In this document: one piece after another, positions 50,570 to 60,646 of the stretch
How positions within the stretch are numbered: position 1 is the stretch's first letter
Layout: each line of letters opens with the position of its first letter
NCBI RefSeq assembly: GCF_032391395.1
Contig: NZ_CP135916.1
Span: forward strand, 3,131,001 to 3,195,000
Direction: 5' to 3'
Length of the DNA stretch: 64,000 nucleotides
From: Sphingomonas sp. Y38-1Y
GTDB taxonomy: Bacteria > Pseudomonadota > Alphaproteobacteria > Sphingomonadales > Sphingomonadaceae
Notes under the pieces: generated by a model
What the model saw: the letters and a program-made list of their open reading frames with translations, nothing else
What the model was told of the DNA's origin: nothing
Databases searched by the model: none
Made by a program: the position numbers and the translations under genes

Positions 50570-51364
50570 TCAGCGCGCCGCCCAGCGGATCGCGTTGGTC
50601 AGGATCAGGCGGTAATTGGGGTCGTCGTAATTCTCTGGATTGTGGCCCATCGCCGAATAGACGACCCGCCCCTTGGTGCGCGGATTGACCCAGATCACCG
50701 GATGCACCGCGCCCATCTTGAGCTTGTCGCCGGGGCGATAGCTCGCCTCGTCGATCCGCGCGAGGATCGTCATGCCGCGCGTCGCCGGATCGACGTCGAA
50801 CGAATACCATTCGTCGGCGGGCTTCCACGGCAGCTTGACCCCCGCCATCACTGGGTGGCGCGGCTGGTCGATCAGCACGCTGGCCGGCTGGATATGGTCG
50901 GGGCCGTTGGGGTGGCCGGTAAAGGTCGCGCCGATGATCGTGTCGAAATACCAGGGCGCCTTGTGGCTGTTGTCGCCCGCGGCATGCAGCGCGACGATGC
51001 CGCCGCCGCGCGCGACGAAGCGCGCCAGCGCCTCTCGCTGCGGCGCGGTCATGAAGTCGCCGCTCGCGCTGTTGAGCACCACGACCGAGAAGTTCTTGAG
51101 GATCGCGTCGTCGAACACCGCGGCGTTCTCGGTCGTGAAGCTCGGGCGCTTCAGATCCTTGGCGATGCCGGCGATCACCTCGTTCGAATGCGGAATATGC
51201 TCCAGGTGGCGCCACGCATTGGTCTTCGACACGATCAGGACGCCGCGCTGGATGCCGGCGGGGACCGCGGGCGGCACGCTGTCATAGGTCGGCTTGGGCA
51301 AATGCGGATTGGGCGCGGTCTGCGTCAGCGCCGCCAGCATTGCGACCGCCAGAACCTTGAGCAT
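50570..51364 (-). CDS. Secreted ThuA-domain protein
   Basis: A 264-residue exported protein of the ThuA-like (class I glutamine amidotransferase fold) family. After the signal peptide (KVLAVAMLAALTQTAP) come GVLIVSKTNAWRHLEHIPHS, FSVVVLNSASGDFMTAPQRE, ALARFVARGGGIVALHAAGD, FTGHPNGPDHIQPA and the end VVYSAMGHNPENYDDPNYRL. Such domains occur in trehalose and other sugar utilisation loci and are thought to bind or process carbohydrates; a catalytic role is unproven. ATG 51364 follows GGGAGGGA. Confidence 0.9.
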   Translation of the reverse strand: MLKVLAVAMLAALTQTAPNPHLPKPTYDSVPPAVPAGIQRGVLIVSKTNAWRHLEHIPHSNEVIAGIAKDLKRPSFTTENAAVFDDAILKNFSVVVLNSASGDFMTAPQREALARFVARGGGIVALHAAGDNSHKAPWYFDTIIGATFTGHPNGPDHIQPASVLIDQPRHPVMAGVKLPWKPADEWYSFDVDPATRGMTILARIDEASYRPGDKLKMGAVHPVIWVNPRTKGRVVYSAMGHNPENYDDPNYRLILTNAIRWAAR

Positions 51365-51494
51365 CCGTCCCTCCCCTCGTCACCGATATCGTCGTTGCGA
51401 CAGCGGGTTATCGCAGCAGCAGGGGCCGCGCAATCGGTGAGCGCCCGATGCGCGGCCTTGAACGCCCGCACCGATCGCGGCATGCCCCCTTCCG

Positions 51495-54400
51495 ATGAAT
51501 GGACGCTGGCAGTTCTGGGTCGATCGCGGCGGCACGTTCACCGACGTCGTTGCGCGCGATCCGGATGGGGGACTGCGCACCGCCAAGCTGTTGTCGGAGG
51601 ATCCCGGCCGCTATGACGATGCGGCGGTGGCGGCGATCCGGCAGCTGACGGGGGCAGGCGACGGCCCGCTGCCGCCGCTCGACCTGCGCATCGGCACGAC
51701 GATCGCGACCAACGCGCTGCTCGAGCGCAAGGGCGAGCCGGTGCTGCTGGCGATCACGCGCGGGTTCGGCGACGCGCTGGTGATCGGCACGCAGGACCGT
51801 CCGGACATTTTTGCACGCGACATCCGCCGCCCGCCCCCGCTCCACGCCGCGACGATCGAGATCGACGAGCGCGTGACGCATGGCGGCGAGGTGCTGGTGC
51901 CGATCGACACCGATGCGGCGCGGCGAGCGCTTCATGGCGCGTATGACAAGGGGCTGCGCGCCGTCGCGATCGTGCTGATGCACGGCTATGCGCATCCCGC
52001 GCACGAGCAGGCGCTGGCGGCGATCGCGCGCGAGACCGGCTTTGCCGAAGTCGTCGCGAGCCATGAGGCGGGCGCGCTCATCAAGCTGATCGGGCGCGGC
52101 GATACCGCGGTGGTTGACGCCTATCTCTCACCAGTGCTGCGCCGCTATGTCGACCGGCTGACGGCGGCGCTGGGCGAAAACACCGCGCCGCTGTTCATGC
52201 AGTCGAGCGGCGGCCTCGCTCCCGGCCACAGCTTTCGCGGCAAGGACGCGATCCTGTCGGGACCGGCGGGCGGGATCGTCGGCATGGCGCAGACCGCGCG
52301 CGCGGCGGGGTTCGATCAGGTCGTCGGCTTCGACATGGGCGGCACCTCGACCGACGTATCCCTCTATGCCGGCCGCTACGAGCGCGACAATGAGGGGCAG
52401 GTCGCGGGGGTGCGCATCCGCGCGCCGATGCTGCGCATCCATACCGTCGCGGCGGGCGGCGGATCGATCTGCGGCTATGACGGCGGGCGGCTGTTCGTCG
52501 GGCCGGCATCGGCGGGGGCGGTGCCGGGCCCGGCCTGCTATCGCCGCGGCGGGCCGCTGACGCTGACCGATTGCAACGTGGCGCTGGGCAAGATCCAGCC
52601 GGCGCATTTCCCCGCGGTATTCGGTCCGTCAGGCAACGAGCCGCTTGATGCCGAGGCCTCGCTCGACCGGCTGGAGCAACTCGCGGCCGAGGTCGGGCGG
52701 CCGGCGGACGAGGTTGCCGAGGGCCTGATCGCCATCGCCGTCGCCGACATGGCCAACGCGATCCGCGCCGTCTCCGTCGCCCGCGGGCACGACGTTCAGC
52801 GCTTCGCGCTCGCCTGTTTCGGCGGCGCGGGCGGGCAGCATGCGTGCCTCGTCGCCGACGCGCTGGGCATCGACCGTGTGCTCGTCCACCCGCTGGCGGG
52901 CGTGCTGTCGGCCTATGGCATGGGCCTCGCCGAACGCAGCGCGGTGCGCGAGCGAACGCTGGCGCTGCCGATCGAGGATGCCGCGGCGCTTGCCGAGGCT
53001 GCCGACGCGCTGACCACAGCCGCGCGCGAGGGGCTGGCCGATGCCGCCGGCGCGATCCGCATCGCCGCGACCGCGCATCTGCGGACCGCCGGTGCCGACA
53101 GCCCGATCGAAGTCCCGCTCGGCTCCGAGCCCGCGATGCGCACGGCGTTCGAGGCGGCGTTCCGCGCGCGCTTCGGCTATCGCCCGACCGGCCCGCTGAT
53201 CGTCGACATGCTCCGGGTCGAGGCGATCGCCGCCAATGACGGCGACGTCCCCGCCCCGCCCCCGCCGCCGACCGAGAGCGCGCCGCCGATCGGCCACGCG
53301 CGCGTCCGCATGGCGGGCGAGACGCACGATGTCGCGATCCATGCGCGCGCCGCGCTTGCCGAGGCGAGCGAGATCGCCGGGCCGGCGCTCGTCATCGACG
53401 CCAACTCGACGACGGTGGTCGAGCCGGGCTGGCGCGCCGCGATCGATATGGCGGGGAACATCATCCTCGCCCGCACCGCGCCGCGCGCCACGACGGCGAT
53501 CGGCACCGCCTATGATCCGCTCAGGCTCGAAATCTTCGCCGGCCTGTTCATGTCGATCGCCGAGGAGATGGGCGGCGCGCTCCGTCACTCCGCCTCCTCG
53601 GTCAACATCCGCGAGCGGCTCGATTTCTCCTGCGCGCTGTTCGACGGCGCGGGCAACCTCGTCGCCAATGCGCCGCACATCCCCGTCCATCTGGGATCGA
53701 TGGGCGAGAGCGTGAAGACGATCCTGCGCCGCCGAGGTGCGGATGGCCGCGGGATCCGGCGCGGCGACGTCTATGCGCTCAACGCGCCCTATGACGGCGG
53801 CACGCACCTGCCCGACATCACCGTCATCCAGCCGGTGTTCGTCGGGACCGGCGACACCCCCGACTTCTTCGTCGCGGCGCGGGGACACCATGCCGATGTC
53901 GGTGGCATCACGCCCGGATCGATGCCGCCCGACAGCCGCACGATCGAGGACGAGGGCATCGTCTTCGACAACGTCCTGCTGGTCGAGGATGGCGTGCTGC
54001 GCGAGGGCGAGGTGCGCGACCTGCTCGCGTCCGGTCGCTGGCCCGCGCGCAACATCGACATGAACCTTGCCGACCTCGCCGCCCAGGTCGCCGCCTGCGC
54101 GCGCGGGGCGGAGGGCCTCACGCGGGCGGCGGAAGAACACGGGCTCGGCACCGTCGCCGCCTATATGGGGCATGTCCAGGACTATGCCGAAGCGGCGGTG
54201 CGGCGGCTGATCCCGACGCTGGCGGAGGGCGACTTCGCCTATGAACTCGACAGCGGCGCGGTCGTGCGCGTCGCCGTTCGCCGCGCGGGCGACGCGCTGT
54301 CGATCGACTTCACCGGCACCAGCGACCAGCAGCCGAGCAACTTCAATGCGCCGCTGGCGGTGGTGCGCGCCGCGGTCCTCTATGTCCTGCGCACGCTGAT

Positions 54401-55049
54401 CGACGTGGCGGTGCCGCTCAATGATGGCTTCCTCCGCGCGGTCCTGCTGACGGTGCCGGAAGGATCGATGCTCAACCCGCGCGCGCCCGCCGCAGTGGTC
54501 GCCGGCAATGTCGAGGTGAGCCAGGTCGTCACCGACGCGCTGCTCGGCGCGCTCGGCGCGATGGCGGGGTCGCAGGGGACGATGAACAACCTGACCTTCG
54601 GCGACGCGGCGCACCAATATTACGAGACGATCGCCGGCGGATCGGGCGCGGGGCCCGGCTTCGACGGCACCGCGGCGGTGCAGACGCACATGACCAACAG
54701 CCGCCTGACCGATCCCGAGGTGCTGGAGGCGCGCTTCCCCGTGCTGGTCGAGGCGTTCGCGATCCGCCACGGATCGGGCGGCGCCGGCGAGAGCCGCGGC
54801 GGCGACGGCGCGGTGCGGCGGCTGCGCTTCCTCAAGCCGCTGCGCGCGGCGATCCTGTCCAACCGCCGCCGCGTGCCGCCCTTCGGTCTTGCCGGCGGCG
54901 AGCCCGGCGCGACCGGCGCCAACCGCATCGAGCGTGTCGACGGGACGGTCCAGCCGCTCGGCGCCACCGACGCCGCGGCGATGGGCGTGGGCGACGTGCT
55001 GGTGATCGAGACGCCGGGCGGCGGCGGCTTCGGGCGGGCGGCGGACTGA
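51495..55049 (+). CDS. 5-oxoprolinase-type enzyme (fused HyuA-HyuB hydantoinase)
   Basis: A 1184-residue ATP-dependent amidase. The N-terminal HyuA half (to about 650) has the nucleotide-binding [31 protein letters not shown] and [19 protein letters not shown]. The C-terminal HyuB half (from about 675) has [53 protein letters not shown] and the end [13 protein letters not shown]. Full-length fusions of this kind include 5-oxoprolinase, which opens pyroglutamate to glutamate using ATP. The downstream DUF969/DUF979/DUF2891 genes, all overlapping, support an oxoproline role. Confidence 0.9.
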   Translation: MNGRWQFWVDRGGTFTDVVARDPDGGLRTAKLLSEDPGRYDDAAVAAIRQLTGAGDGPLPPLDLRIGTTIATNALLERKGEPVLLAITRGFGDALVIGTQDRPDIFARDIRRPPPLHAATIEIDERVTHGGEVLVPIDTDAARRALHGAYDKGLRAVAIVLMHGYAHPAHEQALAAIARETGFAEVVASHEAGALIKLIGRGDTAVVDAYLSPVLRRYVDRLTAALGENTAPLFMQSSGGLAPGHSFRGKDAILSGPAGGIVGMAQTARAAGFDQVVGFDMGGTSTDVSLYAGRYERDNEGQVAGVRIRAPMLRIHTVAAGGGSICGYDGGRLFVGPASAGAVPGPACYRRGGPLTLTDCNVALGKIQPAHFPAVFGPSGNEPLDAEASLDRLEQLAAEVGRPADEVAEGLIAIAVADMANAIRAVSVARGHDVQRFALACFGGAGGQHACLVADALGIDRVLVHPLAGVLSAYGMGLAERSAVRERTLALPIEDAAALAEAADALTTAAREGLADAAGAIRIAATAHLRTAGADSPIEVPLGSEPAMRTAFEAAFRARFGYRPTGPLIVDMLRVEAIAANDGDVPAPPPPPTESAPPIGHARVRMAGETHDVAIHARAALAEASEIAGPALVIDANSTTVVEPGWRAAIDMAGNIILARTAPRATTAIGTAYDPLRLEIFAGLFMSIAEEMGGALRHSASSVNIRERLDFSCALFDGAGNLVANAPHIPVHLGSMGESVKTILRRRGADGRGIRRGDVYALNAPYDGGTHLPDITVIQPVFVGTGDTPDFFVAARGHHADVGGITPGSMPPDSRTIEDEGIVFDNVLLVEDGVLREGEVRDLLASGRWPARNIDMNLADLAAQVAACARGAEGLTRAAEEHGLGTVAAYMGHVQDYAEAAVRRLIPTLAEGDFAYELDSGAVVRVAVRRAGDALSIDFTGTSDQQPSNFNAPLAVVRAAVLYVLRTLIDVAVPLNDGFLRAVLLTVPEGSMLNPRAPAAVVAGNVEVSQVVTDALLGALGAMAGSQGTMNNLTFGDAAHQYYETIAGGSGAGPGFDGTAAVQTHMTNSRLTDPEVLEARFPVLVEAFAIRHGSGGAGESRGGDGAVRRLRFLKPLRAAILSNRRRVPPFGLAGGEPGATGANRIERVDGTVQPLGATDAAAMGVGDVLVIETPGGGGFGRAAD

Positions 55050-55702
55050 TGCTCGTCCTGTCGGGCATCGCGGTGATCGTGCTCGGCTTCCTGCTGCGGT
55101 TCAATCCGTTGCTCGTCGTGGCGGTCGCGGCGGGCGTGACGGGGATCGCCGCGGGGCTCGACCCGCTCGCGATCCTCGCGGCCTTCGGCAAGGCGTTCAA
55201 CGACGCGCGCTACGTCACCGTCATCTACATCGTCCTGCCCGTCATCGGCCTGCTAGAGCGGCACGGGCTCCAGGAGCGGGCGCGCAGCCTGGTCGCGGCG
55301 ATGCGCGGCGCGACCGCCGGGCGGCTGCTGATCGGCTATCTCCTGTTCCGCCAGGTCACCGCCGCGCTCGGCCTCACCTCGATTGCCGGGCCGGCACAGA
55401 CCGTCCGGCCGCTGGTCGCGCCGATGGCGACCGCCGCGGCCGAGAAGGAGGGCGCGGAGCCGAACGACGAACAGGTTGCGGCGATGGCGGCGGCGACCGA
55501 CAATGTCGGGCTGTTCTTCGGCGAGGACATTTTCATCGCGATCGGATCGATCCTGCTGATGAAGGGCGTGCTGGAAGGGTACGGCATCGTCATCGAGCCG
55601 CTGCACCTGTCGGTCTGGGCGATCCCGACCGCGATCGCCGCGTTCCTGATCCACGGGGCGCGGCTGCTGTGGCTCGACCGCCGGTTGAAGCGGGCGTCGT
55701 GA
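55049..55702 (+). CDS. DUF969 membrane protein, putative oxoproline permease subunit
   Basis: A 217-residue inner-membrane protein with about five or six helices and the DUF969 pattern [60 protein letters not shown] and [23 protein letters not shown]969 and DUF979 always travel together and are found beside pyroglutamate-processing genes, so a two-part transporter for 5-oxoproline is a reasonable inference. Its ATG shares a base with the oxoprolinase stop (TGATG). Confidence 0.9.
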   Translation: MLVLSGIAVIVLGFLLRFNPLLVVAVAAGVTGIAAGLDPLAILAAFGKAFNDARYVTVIYIVLPVIGLLERHGLQERARSLVAAMRGATAGRLLIGYLLFRQVTAALGLTSIAGPAQTVRPLVAPMATAAAEKEGAEPNDEQVAAMAAATDNVGLFFGEDIFIAIGSILLMKGVLEGYGIVIEPLHLSVWAIPTAIAAFLIHGARLLWLDRRLKRAS

Positions 55703-56637
55703 TCGGCCTGCCCTTCATCTATGGCGTGGCGGGGCTCGTCTTCCTCGCCTTCGCCGCATTGAGCGCCGTCGATGCGAGCCACCCGAAGCGCTTCGGCAAT
55801 GCCGCCTTCTATGCGCTGATCGCGTTGAGCTTCCTCGCCGGCGATCGGCTGGGCGATATCGGCAACGGCGTGCTCGTGCTCGCGCTGGTCGGGATCGCCG
55901 GCGCGGGCGGCGTCGGTCGCGGCACGCCCGCGACGACGAGCGGCGAGGAGCGCGCGGCGGAGGCGGCGCGGCGGCGCGACCGGCTGTTCCTGCCTGCGCT
56001 CGTCATTCCCGTGACGGCGCTTGCGGGTACCTTCGCGTTCAAGGCGATGCCGGGGCTGGTCGATCCGAAGCAGGCGACGTTGGTCGCGCTGACGATCGGC
56101 GCGGCGCTGGCGCTTCTCATACTCTATCTCTGGCTGCGGCCCCGGCCGGCCACGCCGTTTCAGGAAGGGCGGCGCCTGATGGACGGGATCGGCTGGGCGG
56201 CGGTGCTGCCGCAGATGCTGGCGAGCCTGGGCGCGGTGTTCGCGCTGGCGGGCGTGGGCGAGGTCGTCGGCGGGCTTGCGGGCGCGGCGATCCCGGAAGG
56301 GAGCCGGCTGGGCGCGGTGATCGCCTATGGGCTCGGCATGACGGCGTTCACGATGGTGATGGGCAATGCCTTTGCCGCGTTTCCGGTGATGATGGCGGCG
56401 ATCGGGATGCCGCTTCTCATCCGTCAATATGGCGGCGATCCGGCGATCGTCGCGGCGATCGGCATGCTCGCGGGGTTCTGCGGCACGCTGATGACGCCGA
56501 TGGCGGCAAACTTCAATCTCGTCCCCGCGGCGCTCCTGGAGCTCAAGGATCGCAATGCGGTGATCCGGCGACAGGTGGCGACCGCGCTTCCCCTGCTGGT
56601 GGTCAATATCGTGCTGATCCATGTCCTCGCCTTCTGA
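55699..56637 (+). CDS. DUF979 membrane protein, putative oxoproline permease subunit
   Basis: A 312-residue multi-spanning membrane protein of the DUF979 family: [40 protein letters not shown], an internal charged loop near residues 75-95, LPQMLASLGAVFALAGVGEV, GMTAFTMVMGNAFAAFPVMM and LAGFCGTLMTPMAANFNLVP. I use GTG 55699, which overlaps the DUF969 stop as GTGA; the frame is open to an ATG at 55669 within DUF969. Likely the main translocation subunit paired with DUF969. Confidence 0.9.
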   Translation: MIGLPFIYGVAGLVFLAFAALSAVDASHPKRFGNAAFYALIALSFLAGDRLGDIGNGVLVLALVGIAGAGGVGRGTPATTSGEERAAEAARRRDRLFLPALVIPVTALAGTFAFKAMPGLVDPKQATLVALTIGAALALLILYLWLRPRPATPFQEGRRLMDGIGWAAVLPQMLASLGAVFALAGVGEVVGGLAGAAIPEGSRLGAVIAYGLGMTAFTMVMGNAFAAFPVMMAAIGMPLLIRQYGGDPAIVAAIGMLAGFCGTLMTPMAANFNLVPAALLELKDRNAVIRRQVATALPLLVVNIVLIHVLAF

Positions 56638-57628
56638 CCTCACCCCCGATATCGCCGCCGGGTTCGCCCGGCTGACGCTCGGCCATCTGGGCCAGCCATG
56701 GCCGTACAAGCTCGACCATGTGATGACCGGGCCGGACGACGTTCGCGCGCCTGCCGAGCTCCACCCGATCTTTCACGGCAGCTTCGACTGGCATAGCTGC
56801 GTCCATGGCTGGTGGCAGGTGCTGCGCATCGCCCGCGCGTTTCCCGACCTGCCCGTCGCGGCCGAGATCCGCGCGCGTGCCGACACGATGCTGGTACCCG
56901 CCAACGTCGCGGGCGAGCTCGCCTATCTCGCGCGTCCGGCGAGCGGCGGGTTCGAGCGGCCCTATGGCTGGGGATGGCTGCTCGCGCTCCATCATGAGGC
57001 GTCGCGCCACGACGCCGGCTGGGGCGCGGCGCTGGAGCCGTTGGCGCGGGCCTTTGCGGCGCGCTTCCACGCCTTCCTGCCCAAGCTCACCTATCCCATT
57101 CGTGTCGGTACCCACTTCAACACCGCCTTTGCACTGACGCTCGCGCGCGAATGGGCGCTGGCGTTCGACGGGGCGCTGGTCGAGCGGATCGACGATCGCG
57201 CGCGCGGCTGGTTCGGCGGCGATGCCGATTGCCAGGCGTGGGAGCCGGGCGGCGACGAGTTCCTGTCGCCCGCCTTGTCGGTCGCGCTGCTGATGAGCCG
57301 GGTGGAGCCCGACTTCGCGCGCTGGTTCGACCGCTTCCTGCCGCGCGCCGCCGATCGCCAGCCGGCGAGCCTGTTCACCCCCGCGCATGTCAGCGACCGC
57401 AGCGACGGCAAGATCGCGCATCTCGACGGCCTGAACCTCAGCCGCGCCTGGGCATGGACGGCGATCGCCGATGCGCTGGGCGCGGACCATCCCGCCACCG
57501 TTCCCACCCGCGCAGCCGCATCCGGGCATCTGGCGGCGAGCATCGATCACCTGGCCGACGACTATATGGGCACGCACTGGCTCGCCAGCTTCGCGCTGCT
57601 GGCGCTCGGCGGCGAGACGCGCACTTAA
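56621..57628 (+). CDS. DUF2891 protein of the oxoproline operon
   Basis: A 335-residue soluble, mostly helical protein of the DUF2891 family: HPIFHGSFDWHSCVHGWWQV, FERPYGWGWLLALHHEASRH, YPIRVGTHFNTAFALTLARE, DCQAWEPGGDEFLSPALSVA and HLDGLNLSRAWAWTAIADAL. The repeated His/Trp-rich motifs look like an alpha/alpha-toroid active site, as in some glycan enzymes or epimerases, but no activity is known. It overlaps the DUF979 gene by 17 bases, which ties it to oxoproline use. Confidence 0.88.
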   Translation: MSSPSDLTPDIAAGFARLTLGHLGQPWPYKLDHVMTGPDDVRAPAELHPIFHGSFDWHSCVHGWWQVLRIARAFPDLPVAAEIRARADTMLVPANVAGELAYLARPASGGFERPYGWGWLLALHHEASRHDAGWGAALEPLARAFAARFHAFLPKLTYPIRVGTHFNTAFALTLAREWALAFDGALVERIDDRARGWFGGDADCQAWEPGGDEFLSPALSVALLMSRVEPDFARWFDRFLPRAADRQPASLFTPAHVSDRSDGKIAHLDGLNLSRAWAWTAIADALGADHPATVPTRAAASGHLAASIDHLADDYMGTHWLASFALLALGGETRT

Positions 57629-57712
57629 TCCTATCGACTTAGTGGTTCATGCGCGATACGACGCGCTGCTCGCGAACGGGGTCACCGACCCGGTGAGCGC
57701 AAAGGAGACGCC

Positions 57713-57973
57713 ATGAAGAAGACTGTTTTCGCCGCCATCGCGCTGTCCTCGCTGACGCTGGTGGCTTGCGGCGGCACGCCGTCGGGCAACAGCACGGTCG
57801 AGAATGTCGGTACGGTCGACGACCTCAATACCACGGAAACGCTGGACGAGACGACGTTCGGCAACGACACGACGCTCAACACCGGCGACCTCAACACGCT
57901 GGGCCCGATCGACGATCCGGCGCTGGCGAACGGCGCGGGTGCGCTCGACAACACGACCACCAACGCCCTCTGA
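57713..57973 (+). CDS. Small lipoprotein, Thr/Asn/Asp-rich
   Basis: An 86-residue protein with a lipoprotein signal, KTVFAAIALSSLTLVACGG, lipidated at Cys19, and a short acidic, T/N/D/G-rich mature part (NSTVENVGTVDDLNTTETLD) that looks disordered. AAAGGAGA precedes the ATG. It may be a minor envelope lipoprotein; function unknown. A T-tract terminator lies 96 bases beyond its stop. Confidence 0.78.
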   Translation: MKKTVFAAIALSSLTLVACGGTPSGNSTVENVGTVDDLNTTETLDETTFGNDTTLNTGDLNTLGPIDDPALANGAGALDNTTTNAL

Positions 57974-58036
57974 CATAGCCGCGCTTCGGGCATCGCGACC
58001 GCTTCTTTATTCCCATTAGATAAATGGGTGTTATAA

Positions 58037-58068
58037 GCGGTGCGTGCCTAGAGCTCCCAGGCAACTCC
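58037..58068 (+). ncRNA. Possible small RNA body before the 58069 terminator
   Basis: Between the lipoprotein stop (57973) and the terminator there is a hairpin CCCATT-AGATA-AATGGG (58012-58028), a -10-like TTATAA (58031-58036) 18 bases after TTATTC, and a short stretch with the hairpin GCCT-AGAGCTCCC-AGGC exposing CTCCC and then ACTCCT, sequences able to pair with ribosome binding sites. Together with the terminator this could be an independent small RNA of about 60 bases, or just the 3' untranslated end of the lipoprotein mRNA. Confidence 0.25.
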
Positions 58069-58100
58069 TGCCCGGCGGATCACCGCCGGGCATTTCTTTT
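58069..58100 (+). terminator. Rho-independent terminator
   Basis: A 10-bp stem TGCCCGGCGG / CCGCCGGGCA with a 4-base loop, followed by TTTCTTTT. It works rightward only and ends at the stop codon of the converging LacI-type gene. Confidence 0.88.
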
Positions 58101-59146
58101 CAAGCTCGCGGCGGCGCCGTCGATGCGCGTACCGTCAGGCTCGCGGGTACCACCTCGGGCGTCGGATCGGCCTCCCCGCCCGCCTGTTCGGCGATGATCC
58201 GTTCGGTCGCGCGCGCGGCTACCTCGGCGATCGGCTGGACGATCGCGGTCAGCGGCGGATGGGTGAAGCGGACGATCGGGGTGTCGTCGAAGCTGACGAT
58301 CGACAGGTCGCCGGGCACCGCCAGCCCCCGCTCCCGCGCGACCTCCAGCGTCGCCAGCGCCATGCGGTCGTTGCTGGCGATGATCGCGGTCGCGCCGCGT
58401 TCGACCAGCAGCCGCGCCGCCGCGAGGCCCGCCTCATAGCCGAAGTCGCCGCGCGCCATCAGGTCGTCGGTCGCCAGCCCCGCCGCCGCCATCGCCGCGC
58501 GCCAGCCCTCGATCCGCCAGCCGCTCAGCTCATAAGCCTCCGGCCCGGCGATGAAGCCGATCCGCGCATGGCCTAGGCCCGCCAGATGCTCGGTCGCGAG
58601 CCGCGCGGCGCGCTCGTCGTCCATCGTCAGCGCAAAGCCGTAGCCGTCGCGCAGTGATCCGATCCGCGCGACGCTGACATGCTGCGCCTCCAGGAGCTGG
58701 AGGATCAGCGGATTTTCCGAATGCGGCGGGGTCAGGATCACGCCGTCGGGCCGCAGCGCCGCGAGCGCCGCCGACAGCTCGCGCTCGATATGATCGCTGT
58801 GCGTGTCGACCAGCTCGACCAGCAGGCGATAGCCATGCTCGGCCGCCTTCACCATGCCGCCCAGCATCATCTGGTCGACCCAGTCGGTGCCCTGCCGCTC
58901 ACGCCAGTCGGCGATCGTCCGCTCGCGATCGTTGAGCGCCAGGATCAGGTAGGAGCGCGAGCCGCCCATCCGCTGCGCGGCGATCGAGGGGACATAGCCC
59001 AATTTGTCGATCGAGGCCTGGACGCGCTCGACCATTTCGGGCCGGACGGTTCCCTCCTTGTTGATGACGCGGCTGACCGTCTGGAGCGAGACCCCCGCAT
59101 CCGCCGCGACATGCTTGATGGTGACCGCCAGCCGGCGCCTGGCCAT
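58100..59146 (-). CDS. LacI-family transcriptional regulator
   Basis: A 348-residue LacI/GalR repressor. The HTH is TIKHVAADAGVSLQTVSRVI (residues about 9-28) followed by the hinge helix YVPSIAAQRMGG; the periplasmic-binding-protein-like domain has DGVILTPPHSENPL, GHARIGFIAGPEAYELSGWR and AIIASNDRMALATLEVARER with SIVSFDDTPI. It lies 3 bases after the halogenase gene on the same strand, at the end of the TonB/halogenase/SapC/cupin unit, and most likely controls that unit in response to a sugar. Confidence 0.94.
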   Translation of the reverse strand: MARRRLAVTIKHVAADAGVSLQTVSRVINKEGTVRPEMVERVQASIDKLGYVPSIAAQRMGGSRSYLILALNDRERTIADWRERQGTDWVDQMMLGGMVKAAEHGYRLLVELVDTHSDHIERELSAALAALRPDGVILTPPHSENPLILQLLEAQHVSVARIGSLRDGYGFALTMDDERAARLATEHLAGLGHARIGFIAGPEAYELSGWRIEGWRAAMAAAGLATDDLMARGDFGYEAGLAAARLLVERGATAIIASNDRMALATLEVARERGLAVPGDLSIVSFDDTPIVRFTHPPLTAIVQPIAEVAARATERIIAEQAGGEADPTPEVVPASLTVRASTAPPRA

Positions 59147-59149
59147 CGG

Positions 59150-60646
59150 TCAGGCGGCCCGGTCGGCGGGCTCGGCGGCCCCGCAATAGCGCGTTACATA
59201 GGCGCCGTGCGCGGGCAGCGTCGCGACCGTCTGGGCCACGCGATCGCGCACCGAGGCCAGGAAGCGGGCGAGCTCGTCGTCGGTCAGCTTGGCGGCGATC
59301 GGGTGCCAGGACCGCGGCATGATCCCCTGCCCCATCATCACCTGCACCCAGCTGTTCTCGGCGAACAGCTCCTCGTTCTTGCGGAACACGCGGCCGGTCT
59401 CGCGGAACAGCGCGATCTTCTGCGCAAGCGTGTCTGGCACGTCCATTGCCGCGCACTGGCGCCAGAAGGGCGCGTCGCGGCGGTCGGTCGCCTTGTAGTG
59501 CAGGATCAGGAAGTCGCGGATCTGCACCATGTCGGTGAGCTGCTGCTCGTTGAACTCGGCCACGTCGCTGGGATTGACGGGGCCGAGCGGCAGCATCCGG
59601 ATCAGCCGCAGGATCGCTCGCTGGATGAGGTGAATGCTCGTCGATTCGAGCGGCTCCATGAACCCGCCCGACAGGCCGATCGCGATGCAGTTGCGCATCC
59701 ACTGCCGCCGCCGCGCACCGGTCACGAAGGACAGGTGATTGGGCTCGGTCAGCACCCGCCCCTCGACATTGCCGAGCAGGCGATCGAGCGCCTGGTCGCG
59801 GCTCAGGTAACGGCTGCACCAGACGATGCCGTTGCCGGTGCGATGCTGGAGCGGGATGCGCCATTGCCAGCCGGCATCATGCGCCATCGCGCGCGTGTAC
59901 GGCGCCGGCGAGCCGACATTCTCGGTCTGGATGGCGATCGCGCTGTCGCAGGGCAGCCAATGCGTCCAGTCGTCATAGCCCGCGTGCAGCGCGCCCTCGA
60001 TCAGCAGCGCGCGAAAGCCCGTGCAGTCGAGGAACAGGTCGCCCTCGACCCGCTGGCCGTCCTGAAGCCGGAGCGCGGCGATCTCGCCGCTCGCGCCGTC
60101 CAGCTCGACCTCAGCGATGCGGCCCTCGATCCGGCGCGTGCCGTCGCCCTCCGCCATCTTGCGCAGGAAGCGGGCATAGAGGCCGGAATCGAGCTGATAG
60201 GCATAGTTGAGCGCATTGTCGGGCAGATGCGCGAACCGCCCCTTCAGCGCGGCGACGAGTTCGAGACAATAATCGTCGTAGGGCGCCGCCTGGCCCCGTT
60301 CGAGCCCGCTCAGCCAGTAATGCTGGAAGCCGGCGGCCCAATGATCCTTGCCGGTCAGGCCGAAGGAGTGGAAATAGCGGTCGCTCCCGTCGCGCCAGCC
60401 GTCGAACAGGATGCCCAGCTTGAACGTCGCCTGCGTCGCGCGCATGAACTCGGCTTCGTCGATGCCGAGCAGGCGGTTGTAGGTGACGAGCGGCGGGATC
60501 GTCGATTCGCCCACGCCGACGGTGCCGATCGCTTCCGATTCGACGAGCGTGACCGTCACCGCGCGGCCCATGGTGCGCGCGATCGCGGCGGCGGCCATCC
60601 ACCCTGCGGTGCCGCCGCCCGCGACGACGATCCGGCGCGGACTCAT
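59150..60646 (-). CDS. Tryptophan 7-halogenase-family flavoprotein (locus copy 1)
   Basis: A 498-residue flavin-dependent halogenase-family protein (PF04820). FAD loop VVAGGGTAGWMAAAAIAR, GVGESTIPPL, catalytic Lys in ATQATFKLGILF (K76), the halogenase motif WxWxIP as AGWQWRIPLQHR, and the Glu in GGFMEPLESTS (E331) are all present. Despite the intact motifs, proteins of this type in sphingomonad and xanthomonad TonB/SapC loci are linked to carbohydrate use, and halogenation is not shown for most of them. ATG at 60646-60644 overlaps the cupin gene stop (ATGA). Confidence 0.9.
   Translation of the reverse strand: MSPRRIVVAGGGTAGWMAAAAIARTMGRAVTVTLVESEAIGTVGVGESTIPPLVTYNRLLGIDEAEFMRATQATFKLGILFDGWRDGSDRYFHSFGLTGKDHWAAGFQHYWLSGLERGQAAPYDDYCLELVAALKGRFAHLPDNALNYAYQLDSGLYARFLRKMAEGDGTRRIEGRIAEVELDGASGEIAALRLQDGQRVEGDLFLDCTGFRALLIEGALHAGYDDWTHWLPCDSAIAIQTENVGSPAPYTRAMAHDAGWQWRIPLQHRTGNGIVWCSRYLSRDQALDRLLGNVEGRVLTEPNHLSFVTGARRRQWMRNCIAIGLSGGFMEPLESTSIHLIQRAILRLIRMLPLGPVNPSDVAEFNEQQLTDMVQIRDFLILHYKATDRRDAPFWRQCAAMDVPDTLAQKIALFRETGRVFRKNEELFAENSWVQVMMGQGIMPRSWHPIAAKLTDDELARFLASVRDRVAQTVATLPAHGAYVTRYCGAAEPADRAA

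Noticed and set aside
52629..54770. A 713-codon minus-strand frame opposite the oxoprolinase gene, and similar long frames at 16298-18664 and 58679-60769.
   Set aside because: All lie antisense to well-supported genes and have skewed, domain-free composition.
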